Positions 52,176 through 61,474 of a stretch of DNA of 64,000 nucleotides are shown here, piece after piece. Location: positions 80,485 to 144,484 of the forward strand of contig SCNS01000012.1 of the NCBI GenBank assembly GCA_005503215.1. Reading direction: 5' to 3'. The translations under genes were made by a program, and so were the position numbers. The notes under the pieces were generated by a model. That model had not been told where the DNA came from and did no database searches. It saw only the letters and a program-made list of their open reading frames with translations. This stretch comes from Sphingomonadaceae bacterium 3R27C6. GTDB lineage: Bacteria; Pseudomonadota; Alphaproteobacteria; Sphingomonadales; Sphingomonadaceae. Position 1 is the stretch's first letter; every line of letters starts with the position of its first letter.

Positions 52176-55100
52176 TCAGAACCGCTTCATGGCGCTGAAC
52201 CCGATGATGCGCGGATCGAGCGTGAAGACGTTGGTGCTGAGCAGGGAGTCGTCGCTGTTGGTGAAGAAGTCGGTGATCGGTGCGTCGTTGAACAGATTCT
52301 TGACATAGAATTGGAAGGTCAGATCGGAATCGGGACGCGCCAGCGTCACCGCCACATTGACATTGTCCCACGCCTTCAGCCGGTCATATTCGGTGTTATA
52401 GACCCGCGCGAAGCTCTTTGACTGGCGGTAATAATCGCCGCGGACGGTGAGGTCCCAGTCGCCGAGAAAGAAGGTATATTGCGCCCCGATATTGGCCGTT
52501 ATCCGCGGCGAATTGGGCAGCTCGTTCCCGGCCAGATCGGCCGCGAAGCCGCGTCCGCCGTTGGGCGCACCGCTGACCTGGCCCCGCCATGCATCGGGGT
52601 TCGCCGGATCATAGGGAATGATCGCGCCGACCTTGGTCGGATCATAGGGCGCGAAGGGGTCGTAGGTGAAACCATATTGCTGCGCATAGAAACCCGCCGC
52701 CGTGCTGGGATCGAAATTGCCGAACCCGCTCGACTGGCCGCACAGCCCGTAGAGCGCGGCGCCGGCGGACGCGCTGTCATTCGCCGATCTTTGCAATATC
52801 CGCTCGACATAGGCGCGCGGCGCGATGCAGTTCGATGGGACTTGCAGGAAGGGACGAAGCAGAACCCAGTCGGGATTGCCCTGCGTGCGGTCCATCACGT
52901 CGATCGACCTTGCGCCCTTCTTCAGCCGCGTCTGCAGATAGCCGAGATTGGCATCGACGCGAAACGCGCGTGACGGGCGCCAGGCCGCCTCAAACTCCAG
53001 CCCCCAGCTCGTCGCATCGAAATTCTCGTTGAGCGCGATGCGGTCGACGATCTGCGAAACCTGATAACCGGTATAGTCATAGAAGAAGCCGGTGGCATTG
53101 AGCGTCAGCCGCCCGCCGTCGAAGCTGTTCTTCGTCCCAATCTCGAATGCATTGACATATTCGGGCTTGAAGGTCGGGGGAATGTCGCCGAACTGGACAT
53201 TATAGTCCGCGATCCCGGGGCGCGCCGGATTGGCGCCGCCACCCTTGTAGCCATGCGATGCCGAAGCATAGATCAGCGTATCGTCGGTGAACGCAAGGTC
53301 GGGCTTCCAGTCGACCACGAGCCGGCCCGTCGGCTTCGACCAGCGCTGATCGATCGGGTCATTGGCCGGATATCCACCGCTGATGCTCCCGCCGCTGGTG
53401 CCATTCCCGCCCCCGCCGAGCAGGAGCTGACTCGGGTAGAGAGTAGCGCTCTTGTCATCGCGCGTGAACCGCAGCCCGGCGGTGACCTTCAATTCGTCGG
53501 TGACGTTCCAATAGGCTTCGCCGAAAATCGCCCAGGATTTGGTCTGGACATTATTGCGGCTGCGAAAATAATTATGTCCGTTTTCGTCGAGTGACGAGAT
53601 CGGATTGGGATCAACATAGATACAGTCCCGGCTCGTCACGTCGGGAGGACAATCGCTATATTTGAATTCGCTCCCGGGAGCCGAAGATATGGACCGGTTG
53701 TACCGGTTATATGCGATGAACGAATAGAGATTGTTGAAGACAAAATAGTCGTCTTGCGATTTGAAGTTCAGATAGTTGACGCCAAGGCTGAAATTGAGCG
53801 GTCCGTCGAACGCCGATTGCAGGCGAAATTCCTGCGACCATTGGCGATTGCGCGACCGGCTGAGATCCATCGACAGCATCCGGTCCGAGCAGCCGAGCTG
53901 CGGGTCGCAATATATCCCGCCCGGCGCAGCAAATGACTGGTCGATCGGATTGGGACTGGGTCGCCCGGGAATGACAAGAGGCGGCCGGCCCGGTCGCGGG
54001 ATGATGATGTCCGGCGTGCCCGGCAGCCCATCCATCAATCCCGATGTGTTCACGAACACGGGCGCCGAGACGAAACGATTATAGTCCTGCGACGAATAAT
54101 AGCGATCGCGCGCATAGGCGGTCTGCGACACCAGCTTCAACCCGTCACTGAGGTCGAATTCCATGTTGAGCTGGAAGACATCATTCTTCGCGCGGAAGAC
54201 CGGATCGATGCTCGTTGCTATTTCGCGCAGGTTGCGCGATTGCTGGACCCCCGCGAACGGATCGCCGCGGACCAGTCCGCGCAGAAGATCACTGCCGCGA
54301 TAGCCCATTTTGACATAGTCGGTGGAGCCGGCGACGATGGCGGCATAGCCCCCCGCATTAGGCGCGCCATAAGATTGATCGTCATAGAGTGAAACGGGCA
54401 GGCAGCCCTGGCTGAGCCGCGACCGCAAATCGAGTTCCTGGCGAGTGGCCGTCTCGTTCCGGGTCCCGTCGGGCACCCGGACACCGCCCACCGTCGCCGG
54501 CCCGGGATCGCGCGCGCATAACTGCTTTCCCGTGCGCGACCGATTGTCATCCTCGTCGAAATGCTGCCAGATCGCATTGGCGCGGAAACGGTCGCCCGGC
54601 TCCCACGCAATCGAGGCGCGCGTCGACCACAGCTCGCGGCCGTTCACGCGCTTTTCCGTAAAACTGTTATAGTCGAACCCGTCGCGGCTGGTCAGCGCAC
54701 CCGCGACGCGCACCGCCAGCGTGTCGCCCAACGGCACGTTGACCATCGCCGACGCACGCATCGTCTTGTAATTGCCGACCTCCACCTTCGCATCGAGCCC
54801 GAAATCCTGAAGCTCGGGCAGCGCCGGTATCAGATTGACCACACCGCCGGTCGCATTGCGGCCATAGAGCGTTCCCTGCGGTCCGCGCAGCACCTCGACC
54901 CGCTGCATGTCGAAGAATTCGGATTCGAACAGGCGGTTGCGGATCAGCGGCGTGTTGTTGAAGCTCACCGCCACCGCAGGGTCGGTCGAGGCGGATACCG
55001 CCTTCGTCCCGATCCCGCGGATCGCGATGTTGTACATGCTGAAATTGCCCTTCGAGAAGTTCATGTTCGGAACCGCGCGAAGAAGTTCGGAGCCGCCCTC

Positions 55101-55601
55101 GATCTTGCGGTCGTCGAGCGCCGCGGACGACAGCGCCGTAAGCGCGATCGGCACGTCGATGATCTTTTCTTCTTTCTTCTGCGCCGTCACGATGATTTCG
55201 CTGCCGTCGCTGATCTCCTGCCCCGCCGCGGCGGACGCGGCCGCGACCGGCGCGGCGCTCGCCATCTCGACCGGAAGCTGCGCGATCCGGCGCATCGGGC
55301 TTACGATGAAGATCTTGCCATTGCGCCGATAGGTCATGCCCGTCCCGCGCAACAGTTCGCGGAGCGCCTCCTCGGCGCCCGACCGGTGCCGCAAGCCTTC
55401 GCTGCGCTTGCCCCGCACCGCCTTGCCGTCGAAAATCACCTGCGCGCCGGATGCACGCGCAAAAGCGCGCAATGCGCCGCCCAGATCCTGGGCCGGAATA
55501 TCAAACTGCTGAACCTGGCGCACTTCAGCATAGGCAGGCGCCGATACGGCAACCAACGCGCCGAGCGCAAGACTCGACAACAAATAACGACGTTTTGACA
55601 T
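52176..55601 (-). CDS. TonB-dependent receptor with N-terminal signalling (STN) domain
   Basis: 1141 residues from the ATG at 55601, with GGGAGAGGG upstream. Signal peptide 1-25. The STN domain (about 28-100: FDIPAQDLGGALRAFARASG, VRGKRSEGLRHRSGAEEALRELL, GTGMTYRRNGKIFIV) talks to a FecR-type anti-sigma factor. A TonB-box-like EIIVTAQKKEE is followed by the plug and a long barrel ending SAMKRF. An external loop near 540-575 is unusually proline-rich (IIIPRPGRPPLVIPGRP). It follows fecI-fecR with a separate 84-bp promoter gap. Ligand import should induce its own operon. Substrate unknown; the nearby peptidase suggests a peptide. Confidence 0.92.
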   Translation of the reverse strand: MSKRRYLLSSLALGALVAVSAPAYAEVRQVQQFDIPAQDLGGALRAFARASGAQVIFDGKAVRGKRSEGLRHRSGAEEALRELLRGTGMTYRRNGKIFIVSPMRRIAQLPVEMASAAPVAAASAAAGQEISDGSEIIVTAQKKEEKIIDVPIALTALSSAALDDRKIEGGSELLRAVPNMNFSKGNFSMYNIAIRGIGTKAVSASTDPAVAVSFNNTPLIRNRLFESEFFDMQRVEVLRGPQGTLYGRNATGGVVNLIPALPELQDFGLDAKVEVGNYKTMRASAMVNVPLGDTLAVRVAGALTSRDGFDYNSFTEKRVNGRELWSTRASIAWEPGDRFRANAIWQHFDEDDNRSRTGKQLCARDPGPATVGGVRVPDGTRNETATRQELDLRSRLSQGCLPVSLYDDQSYGAPNAGGYAAIVAGSTDYVKMGYRGSDLLRGLVRGDPFAGVQQSRNLREIATSIDPVFRAKNDVFQLNMEFDLSDGLKLVSQTAYARDRYYSSQDYNRFVSAPVFVNTSGLMDGLPGTPDIIIPRPGRPPLVIPGRPSPNPIDQSFAAPGGIYCDPQLGCSDRMLSMDLSRSRNRQWSQEFRLQSAFDGPLNFSLGVNYLNFKSQDDYFVFNNLYSFIAYNRYNRSISSAPGSEFKYSDCPPDVTSRDCIYVDPNPISSLDENGHNYFRSRNNVQTKSWAIFGEAYWNVTDELKVTAGLRFTRDDKSATLYPSQLLLGGGGNGTSGGSISGGYPANDPIDQRWSKPTGRLVVDWKPDLAFTDDTLIYASASHGYKGGGANPARPGIADYNVQFGDIPPTFKPEYVNAFEIGTKNSFDGGRLTLNATGFFYDYTGYQVSQIVDRIALNENFDATSWGLEFEAAWRPSRAFRVDANLGYLQTRLKKGARSIDVMDRTQGNPDWVLLRPFLQVPSNCIAPRAYVERILQRSANDSASAGAALYGLCGQSSGFGNFDPSTAAGFYAQQYGFTYDPFAPYDPTKVGAIIPYDPANPDAWRGQVSGAPNGGRGFAADLAGNELPNSPRITANIGAQYTFFLGDWDLTVRGDYYRQSKSFARVYNTEYDRLKAWDNVNVAVTLARPDSDLTFQFYVKNLFNDAPITDFFTNSDDSLLSTNVFTLDPRIIGFSAMKRF

Positions 55602-55650
55602 ACCCTCTCCCTCTATGCGAGGGATCGATATTGCTGCCCCCCTGTCATAA

Positions 55651-55673
55651 AGACGAACCACCCACCCGGTTGC
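55651..55673 (-). promoter_or_regulatory. Candidate ECF promoter of the STN receptor
   Basis: On the minus strand GCAACC is followed 12 bases later by CGTCT, an ECF-like -35/-10 pair with a spacing shorter than the usual 16. It lies 50-70 bases upstream of the receptor ATG. Offered as a candidate only. Confidence 0.3.
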
Positions 55674-55685
55674 GCCCCAGATTTT

Positions 55686-56747
55686 TTATTTTTGGTCCAT
55701 TTTTTCTTCGTCGTTACTCGAATTTACAGTTTCGATAATGATTTTGCCGCCCTCTTCGTGCGCGGCCAACGGATAGAGTGAGGTCACGCCCTTTACGAAA
55801 CTGTCGGCGTCGCCCGCATCGAACACGCCATTGACGAGATGACGGCCGGCCGCCGCATCGCGAAGGACGATCGGCGATGCCGCGTACCGATTGACCCGCT
55901 CGACCGCATCGCTCAGCGGCATATCGACGAAATCGACCTGCCCCCCTTCCCATCCCAGCGAGCGCCCCGCATCGACGGGAAGGATTTCCGTCGCGCCCGA
56001 TGAAAGGCTGGCGACCAGTTCCTGCCCGGGCAAAAGCTGCGTCGTCGCCTGCGTGGCCGGCAGCCGCGCCTTGATATGCCCTGCGGCCGCGCCGCGTGGA
56101 ACGACGGCGACCTGCCCTTCAAACAACAGGACACGAAGCTGATCGCGCAGCAGCTCGACGCTGAAACTCGTCCCGATCGCCACCACCGATTGCGACCCCG
56201 CGGTCACGGTAAACGGCCGGAGCGGGTCCTTTGCGACGTCGAACTTGGCCCGGCCGCGATCGAGTATGATCGCGCGGCGATGGTCGGTGAAGGATACCGA
56301 CATCTGGCTGGCGGCATCGAGCGAAACGCTCGACCCATCGTCGAGCCGGACGATCCGCCGCTCGCCGACCTCGGTGGCATAGACGTCGGGTTTCTCGCTC
56401 CAATACCAGGCGCCCATGCCCGCGGTCATCGCGAGCGCGGCCATCGTCGCGATGGCCCGGCGGCGCGTCGGAGCGGGTTCTGCCGCGCGGCGCGCTTTTT
56501 CCATCGCGGTCAAAGCCTCGGCGCGGAGCGACAGGAAGCCGGGCATTTCGGCGATCGCATCGGTTCCCTGCCACACCGTCACCATCTGCTCGAAATGGTG
56601 GGCGTGGCGCTCGTCCGCCGCCAGCCATTCGTCGAAGGCACTTTGTTCGCTGACGGTCAGCGCCCGGTCGGCGATGAGCAGGCACCAGGCGGCCGCTTGC
56701 TCCTCCCGCTCGGCGACGCGATCATTGTCATTCTGCGGAACGATCAT
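55686..56747 (-). CDS. fecR: FecR-family anti-sigma factor
   Basis: 353 residues. The N-terminal cytoplasmic part (about 1-95) has the sigma-binding pattern AAAWCLLIADRALTVSEQSAFDEWLAADERHAHHFEQM. One membrane helix lies at about 98-117. The periplasmic FecR domain follows with GERRIVRLDDGSSVSLDAASQMSV, FTVTAGSQSVVAIGTSFSVEL and VDFVDMPLSDAVERVNRY. It should hold the sigma factor and release it when the receptor STN domain signals. Overlaps fecI by 4 bp. Confidence 0.95.
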   Translation of the reverse strand: MIVPQNDNDRVAEREEQAAAWCLLIADRALTVSEQSAFDEWLAADERHAHHFEQMVTVWQGTDAIAEMPGFLSLRAEALTAMEKARRAAEPAPTRRRAIATMAALAMTAGMGAWYWSEKPDVYATEVGERRIVRLDDGSSVSLDAASQMSVSFTDHRRAIILDRGRAKFDVAKDPLRPFTVTAGSQSVVAIGTSFSVELLRDQLRVLLFEGQVAVVPRGAAAGHIKARLPATQATTQLLPGQELVASLSSGATEILPVDAGRSLGWEGGQVDFVDMPLSDAVERVNRYAASPIVLRDAAAGRHLVNGVFDAGDADSFVKGVTSLYPLAAHEEGGKIIIETVNSSNDEEKMDQK

Positions 56748-57253
56748 GGCCGTCGCTCCATCCGGCGGGCCAGAAAAACGAGGGCACGCGAAATATGCTT
56801 GTCGACGGTGCGGAGGTGAAATCCGAAATTATCGGCGATCGTCTGCTTCGGAATATTCTCTACCCGGTACAATATGAAAATCTGCTGCGTCGGTTCGGGA
56901 AGCGCCTGGATCGCGGCCCACAGGATCGAAATCGATTCGCGCGCCGAAGCGATCCGAAAGGGGTCAAAGCCGTCGACGCCGGCGCTGGCGTCGCTTCGTA
57001 CCGCGTCCGCGAAGTTCCGGCGCACCCGGTCGTGGCGCGCCCGATCCGTCACCAAATTGGCGGCGATCCGGAAAATATAGGCGGCACTCGTTTCTTCGTC
57101 GCCTCTTTGCGCGTTCGATAACCGCAAAAAAACCTCCTGGGTCATGTCTTCGGCTTCCGCGAGGCTGGCAACGCGCCGGGAAAAAAAGGCGATCAGCGGC
57201 GGCCGGAACTTCCGGGTCAACCGCTCCAATTCGGAGGCAGGTTCCGCCGTCAC
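56744..57253 (-). CDS. fecI: ECF sigma factor, FecI type
   Basis: 169 residues. Region 2 (LIAFFSRRVASLAEAEDMTQEVFLRL) and region 4 (LPEPTQQIFILYRVENIPKQTIADNFGFHLRTVDKHISRAL) are clear. It is the typical partner of FecR and STN receptors in cell-surface signalling. Its gene overlaps fecR by ATGA. The 249-bp gap upstream (57254-57502) holds its promoter and that of the divergent S9 peptidase; I see no other gene there. Confidence 0.95.
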   Translation of the reverse strand: MTAEPASELERLTRKFRPPLIAFFSRRVASLAEAEDMTQEVFLRLSNAQRGDEETSAAYIFRIAANLVTDRARHDRVRRNFADAVRSDASAGVDGFDPFRIASARESISILWAAIQALPEPTQQIFILYRVENIPKQTIADNFGFHLRTVDKHISRALVFLARRMERRP

Positions 57254-57502
57254 GTCTCTCCCTTTTTTCCCTCTCCAAAGACAAGACGGTTATCGGAGCC
57301 AAATACGCCCTGTTTTTTTCGCAGGCACGGTCGATCCTGAACGATCCGTAGACATGTGAACGTCAGACTGCCCTACGCACTAGTCTCCAGCAAGTCTTCG
57401 CACGCCCAAAAGATAGGTGGCGAGTAACATTTGATTTTCTCAACTCGTTCGGGAAAATACCCGCCGACGATTTAGTTGTCTGTCTTTCGGGGGGAGGATG
57501 TG

Positions 57503-59500
57503 TTGAGGCTTGAGCGCAAGCATAGGCGGGGCATGGCATGGGCGCCATGGAGCGCGTATATCCTCGCCGCGACGGCGCTTCTTTTCTCTCCGGGCACGCT
57601 CGCCGCGGCGGATTCCAAAGCGCCGACCGTAGCCCGGGACTTTACCCCGCTGCCGACCAGCGCCTTCGCCGAGCTCCCCTTCGTCGAAGATGTCGACCTG
57701 TCGCCCGACGGCACGCATATCGCGGGGCTGTTCGGGATCGCGGGCGAGCAACGCATTATGATGATGTCCCTGCTCGGCGACCGGTCGAAACGGGTCTTGA
57801 TCGCCGTTCCCGATCAGACCCAGGTCGCGTGGATTCGCTGGGTCGGAAACGACAATATCATCGTCGGCCTCTATTCATTGATGCCGGTCGAGGCCGACCG
57901 CTGGTATATTTCACGGGTGATCGGCATCAACCGCGGGACGGGAAAGATCACCAGGCTGCTCTGGGACAGCGGCGGACAGAATGCGTCCGATGTCTTGTGG
58001 ATTCCATCCGACGGCGGCACCGAAATCCTCATCGCGGCGCAAAACTCGATCTATAGCAACCTTCCCGATTTCTGGCCGGCGGTCTATCGCGTCGACGTCG
58101 CGACCGGGCGCAAGCGGATCGCCGAAAGAGCGCGGCCCAATGTCTTCGACTGGGGTGCCGACCATCTGGGTCAGATACGCTTTGGCATCGGCTATCGCGA
58201 CGCGAGTACCCAGTCGACCCTGCTGTACCGATCGCATGGCGAAGGAGCGTTGCGGGTGATCGACAGCGCAAAGCTCGGCGCCGAAGAAGAATTGACTATT
58301 CCCTTCCACTTCGTGCCCGGCAGCAACAACGGGTTCGTCATCAAGGAAACCGAGGGCGGCCGGTCGGCGGTCGTCGAGGTCGACATTCCGACCGGCAAGG
58401 CGGTGCGGACGGTCTATGCCGCCGACGATGCCGATGTCGAAAGCGTGTTGCTGGCATCGAACGGCTCGAAAATACTCGGCGTCAGGACAAGCGACCGCAA
58501 GACACCCCTCCGCTGGACCGACCCGGCGATGGCCGCGCATCAAAAAACGCTCGAGGCGGCATCGCCGCAATCGAAGGTCCGGATCGAGAGCCTGAGCGCC
58601 GATCAGAGCAAGATGCTGGTACGGTTCAGCACGCCCGACAATCCCGGCCTGCTTTTCTATTTCGACGCCGCGACGGGCGACCTGGTGAAGCTGGCGGCGA
58701 TGAACGACACGATCGGCGGCAAGCGCCTCTCGCGCGGGCGGATGATCCAGTACAAGGCGCGCGACGGGCTGGAAATCGAGGGTGTGCTGACGATGCCGCG
58801 CGGCCGCCCCGACACGAATTTGCCCTTCATCGTCATGCCGCACGGCGGGCCGTGGGGCCACGACGAGCTGAGTTATGACTATTGGGCGCAGTTCCTCGCC
58901 GAACGCGGCTACGCCGTGCTCCAGCCCAATTTCCGCGGCTCGACGGGCTATGGCGCCGCGTTCGAAAAAGCGGGCCAGGGCCAGCTCGGCTTCGCGATGC
59001 AGGACGATGTCACCGACGGCGTCCACTGGGCGGTGAAGGAGGGGATCGCCGACCCGAAACGGGTGTGCATCGTCGGCGGCTCCTATGGCGGCTATGCCGC
59101 GATGTGGGGGACCGTCAAGGATCCCGACCTGTATCGCTGCGCGATCTCGATCAACGGCGTCGCCAATTTGCGCCGCGAGGTCAATGACTTCGGCGGGCTG
59201 ATGCGCGAACGCCTCTATCGCGGCCAGTGGCAGAAGATGACCCCCGATTTCGCCGCCGTCTCGCCGATCAATGCCATCGCCCGGATCAAGGCGCCGCTGC
59301 TGCTCATCCACGGCAAGAAGGACGTCACCGTCGATCACGGCCAGTCGGCGCGCATGTATTCGGCGATGACGAAAGCCGGCAAGACGGTCGAATTCGTATC
59401 GGTCCCGCTCGCCGACCATTATTTCACGCGTCAGGCCGATCGCATGACCTTGCTGACGTCGATCGAAACCTTTCTCGCCAAGCATAATCCGCCCGACTGA
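57503..59500 (+). CDS. S9-family serine peptidase (prolyl oligopeptidase/DPP type), exported
   Basis: 665 residues if the TTG at 57503 is used, which has GGAGG 5 bases upstream; a GTG at 57500 is close behind and an ATG at 57533 is also possible. The signal peptide is basic (RKHRRGMAWAPW) then hydrophobic, with cleavage near LAAADS. An N-terminal beta-propeller covers residues ~50-410. The alpha/beta hydrolase domain has the nucleophile in GGSYGGYA (Ser527 in this numbering), Asp607 in GKKDVTVD and His639 in LADHYFTR. The chain should cut peptides, in the periplasm. It diverges from fecI, so the receptor system and this peptidase may act on one substrate. Confidence 0.92.
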   Translation: MRLERKHRRGMAWAPWSAYILAATALLFSPGTLAAADSKAPTVARDFTPLPTSAFAELPFVEDVDLSPDGTHIAGLFGIAGEQRIMMMSLLGDRSKRVLIAVPDQTQVAWIRWVGNDNIIVGLYSLMPVEADRWYISRVIGINRGTGKITRLLWDSGGQNASDVLWIPSDGGTEILIAAQNSIYSNLPDFWPAVYRVDVATGRKRIAERARPNVFDWGADHLGQIRFGIGYRDASTQSTLLYRSHGEGALRVIDSAKLGAEEELTIPFHFVPGSNNGFVIKETEGGRSAVVEVDIPTGKAVRTVYAADDADVESVLLASNGSKILGVRTSDRKTPLRWTDPAMAAHQKTLEAASPQSKVRIESLSADQSKMLVRFSTPDNPGLLFYFDAATGDLVKLAAMNDTIGGKRLSRGRMIQYKARDGLEIEGVLTMPRGRPDTNLPFIVMPHGGPWGHDELSYDYWAQFLAERGYAVLQPNFRGSTGYGAAFEKAGQGQLGFAMQDDVTDGVHWAVKEGIADPKRVCIVGGSYGGYAAMWGTVKDPDLYRCAISINGVANLRREVNDFGGLMRERLYRGQWQKMTPDFAAVSPINAIARIKAPLLLIHGKKDVTVDHGQSARMYSAMTKAGKTVEFVSVPLADHYFTRQADRMTLLTSIETFLAKHNPPD

Positions 59501-59538
59501 CCACGGGCGTATCATCGCGGTCCATCGGCGGCTCCAAA

Positions 59539-60255
59539 ATGGCGCCATCGCCGACCCTTCGTCGCTGTTCGCGCGGCGCCCTCGCAGGCATCCCGGTTTT
59601 CGTGACCGAAAGCGGGGGCCATATCCATCTGATCCTGCCCGACCCCACCGAGCGGGCGGCCTGTTTCCGCATGCTCGCGGCGGGGTCCGAACGGATCGTG
59701 CGCAGCTTTGCCAGCGCCGACGCGTGGATCGAAGCCGAGGGTCCGGATTCGTGCGGTATCCTGCTCTTTCACTGGTGCCAGCCCGGGCGGACCGGCGGCG
59801 CGGCGCTGCTCGACCGCGTCGCCGCGCGCGCCGCGATCGTCGCCTTTGTCGCCGCCGAACAGCTCAGTATCGCCGAATCGCGTGCGATCCTGCGCGGCGG
59901 GGCACAGGATCTGCTGCCCGCGCCGCTCGACCCGCGCCTCGTCCGCCGCACGATCGATGCGGCGCTCGCCGACTGGCGTGCGCGGCAGCGCGCGCTCGAC
60001 CGGCACCGCGAGGCCGAGGCACGGCTGGCGGCGCTGACGCCGCGCGAGCGCGACATATTGGACGCGATCGCGGCGGGGCTCGGCAACAAGGCGATCGCGC
60101 GTCAGCTGGCGCTCAGCCCGCGCACGGTCGAGGTGCACCGCGCGAACATCATGCGCCGCGCCGGCGCCGGCAATGTCGCCGAGCTGCTGCGGCTCCAGTT
60201 CATCGCCGAGTTCGCGCGCGGTGCGCCGGGCAATCCGCTCCGTTTTGGTGCTTGA
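59539..60255 (+). CDS. LuxR-type regulator with a degenerate receiver domain
   Basis: 238 residues; a GTG at 59602 (VTESGGHIHL) may be the real start. The C-terminal helix-turn-helix is intact (LTPRERDILDAIAAGLGNKAIARQLALSPRTVEVHRANIM). The N-terminal domain follows the FixJ/NarL receiver fold, but the acidic pocket reads ILPDPTER, the phospho-Asp strand reads ILLFHWCQPG with no Asp at the site, and the conserved Lys position reads LLPAPLDP. So it cannot be phosphorylated in the usual way. It is 38 bp after the S9 peptidase gene and may sense another signal or act constitutively. Confidence 0.82.
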   Translation: MAPSPTLRRCSRGALAGIPVFVTESGGHIHLILPDPTERAACFRMLAAGSERIVRSFASADAWIEAEGPDSCGILLFHWCQPGRTGGAALLDRVAARAAIVAFVAAEQLSIAESRAILRGGAQDLLPAPLDPRLVRRTIDAALADWRARQRALDRHREAEARLAALTPRERDILDAIAAGLGNKAIARQLALSPRTVEVHRANIMRRAGAGNVAELLRLQFIAEFARGAPGNPLRFGA

Positions 60256-60389
60256 TTGTGCGGGACGCCCGGCCGGATGCGGCGCGGTGCGCCTATAAGG
60301 GACATGAACGGTGTACCGCCCTTGAGTTGGTCCCCATTGGCGCTGCCGTTCATCCGCATGGGGTCAACCCCACCTGATTCCATGCGAAC

Positions 60390-60423
60390 GGGCCGGCAGG
60401 GGATGTTCCTCCCCTGCCGGCCC
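60390..60423. terminator. Long perfect hairpin after the malonyltransferase gene
   Basis: A 13-bp perfect stem (GGGCCGGCAGGGG with CCCCTGCCGGCCC) has an 8-base loop, 5 bp from the end of the leftward operon and downstream of the LuxR gene. There is no T run. The rest of the 172-bp gap (60256-60427) shows no gene. Confidence 0.6.
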
Positions 60424-60427
60424 TATC

Positions 60428-61474
60428 TTATCCCGTGACGAGCGCACGCTGTTCGGCGCGGCCCATCGACAAAAGGATCGGGTCGGCCGCCTGCCGCGCC
60501 GCGAAATCGGCCTTGCTCCGGATCCCCTGCCAGCCGATGCCGATCAGCGATTGCGCGATCGCGCCGCCGAGCGTGTCGCCGGGACCCGGCAGGATGATGA
60601 CGTCGGGGGCATATTCCCTGACCGCGACCTGTACCGACAGCGCGAAATCATAGGGCGCCAATATCTGGTGGCCGAAGGTGTAATCCCACACGGCAGTTGG
60701 GTCGCTCGCGTGGCGGCGCCAGATATGCCCGCGCCCGTCGACCAGCGGCAGCGCGGGGCGGTGGAAGAGCGCATGCGGCAGCTCGGCCATCGCCTTGTCC
60801 GAGCTTCCGAACATCAGCGGGGTGTGGAACGGACCATGGCCCGCGAGGCGCAGCGGCTCGCGCCCTGGCGTCGGCGGCGCTTCGGCAAGCAGCGCGGCGA
60901 GACCTTCTTCATTGCCCGCGAGCACGAGCATCCCGGCAAGGTCGATCGACAGCGCGAGCTCGTGGCCGGAGCGCGAGGCGATATCGGCGACGAGAGCGAA
61001 CAAGCTGTCGCGCAGCCCCGGCACCGGCCGCCAATCCTCATCGACGACTTGCAACAGAACTTGCCCGCCCGGTCCGTGCGTCTGGCTGTTGAGTCCCATC
61101 GCGTTCGAAATGCGAAAGCCGTCCTCGACCGACACCGCGCCGCCCAGCGCGAGGGCGCTGTACCAGCCCATCGAATTGCCCAGGGCGGCGACGATGTCGA
61201 ACTTGTCGCGGTCGATGCTGAGATAATCGAGCGCGGTCGCGGTGTAGATCAGCGGCGCCGCGACATCGCCGCGCATATGCGTCGCAACGCTAAAACGGTC
61301 GGCGCCGTCGAGTTCGGTCACTGTCGGCTGGCCACGCTCGCGGCGCTGCGCGTCGAAGTTCGCGATCAGCTCGCCGAAACGCGCGCCGTGCAGCCGCGCG
61401 ATGCTGCCAAGCTCGCCCTTGCCATAGGTGCCGCGGCCCGGCGCCACGACGAGCGCGGTCTTGCGCGCGCTCAT
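60428..61474 (-). CDS. FabD-like acyl (malonyl) transferase
   Basis: 348 residues from the ATG at 61474. The nucleophile is Ser101 in ALGNSMGWY, matching the GxSxG elbow of malonyl-CoA:ACP transacylases (usually GHSLG), and His217 in GHGPFHTPL is in the usual second position. It begins VVAPGRGTYGKGEL in place of FPGQGSQ. The sequence is distant from housekeeping FabD, so the substrate is not sure. It overlaps the fused E1 dehydrogenase gene by 4 bp, which makes a joint pathway likely, for example making or transferring an acyl-CoA product. Confidence 0.8.
   Translation of the reverse strand: MSARKTALVVAPGRGTYGKGELGSIARLHGARFGELIANFDAQRRERGQPTVTELDGADRFSVATHMRGDVAAPLIYTATALDYLSIDRDKFDIVAALGNSMGWYSALALGGAVSVEDGFRISNAMGLNSQTHGPGGQVLLQVVDEDWRPVPGLRDSLFALVADIASRSGHELALSIDLAGMLVLAGNEEGLAALLAEAPPTPGREPLRLAGHGPFHTPLMFGSSDKAMAELPHALFHRPALPLVDGRGHIWRRHASDPTAVWDYTFGHQILAPYDFALSVQVAVREYAPDVIILPGPGDTLGGAIAQSLIGIGWQGIRSKADFAARQAADPILLSMGRAEQRALVTG

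Noticed and set aside
57254..57502. A lasso-peptide precursor or other small peptide gene between fecI and the S9 peptidase
   Set aside because: I found no short frame with a ribosome-binding site, leader and a Gly/Ser-start core with an acidic residue at 7-9.
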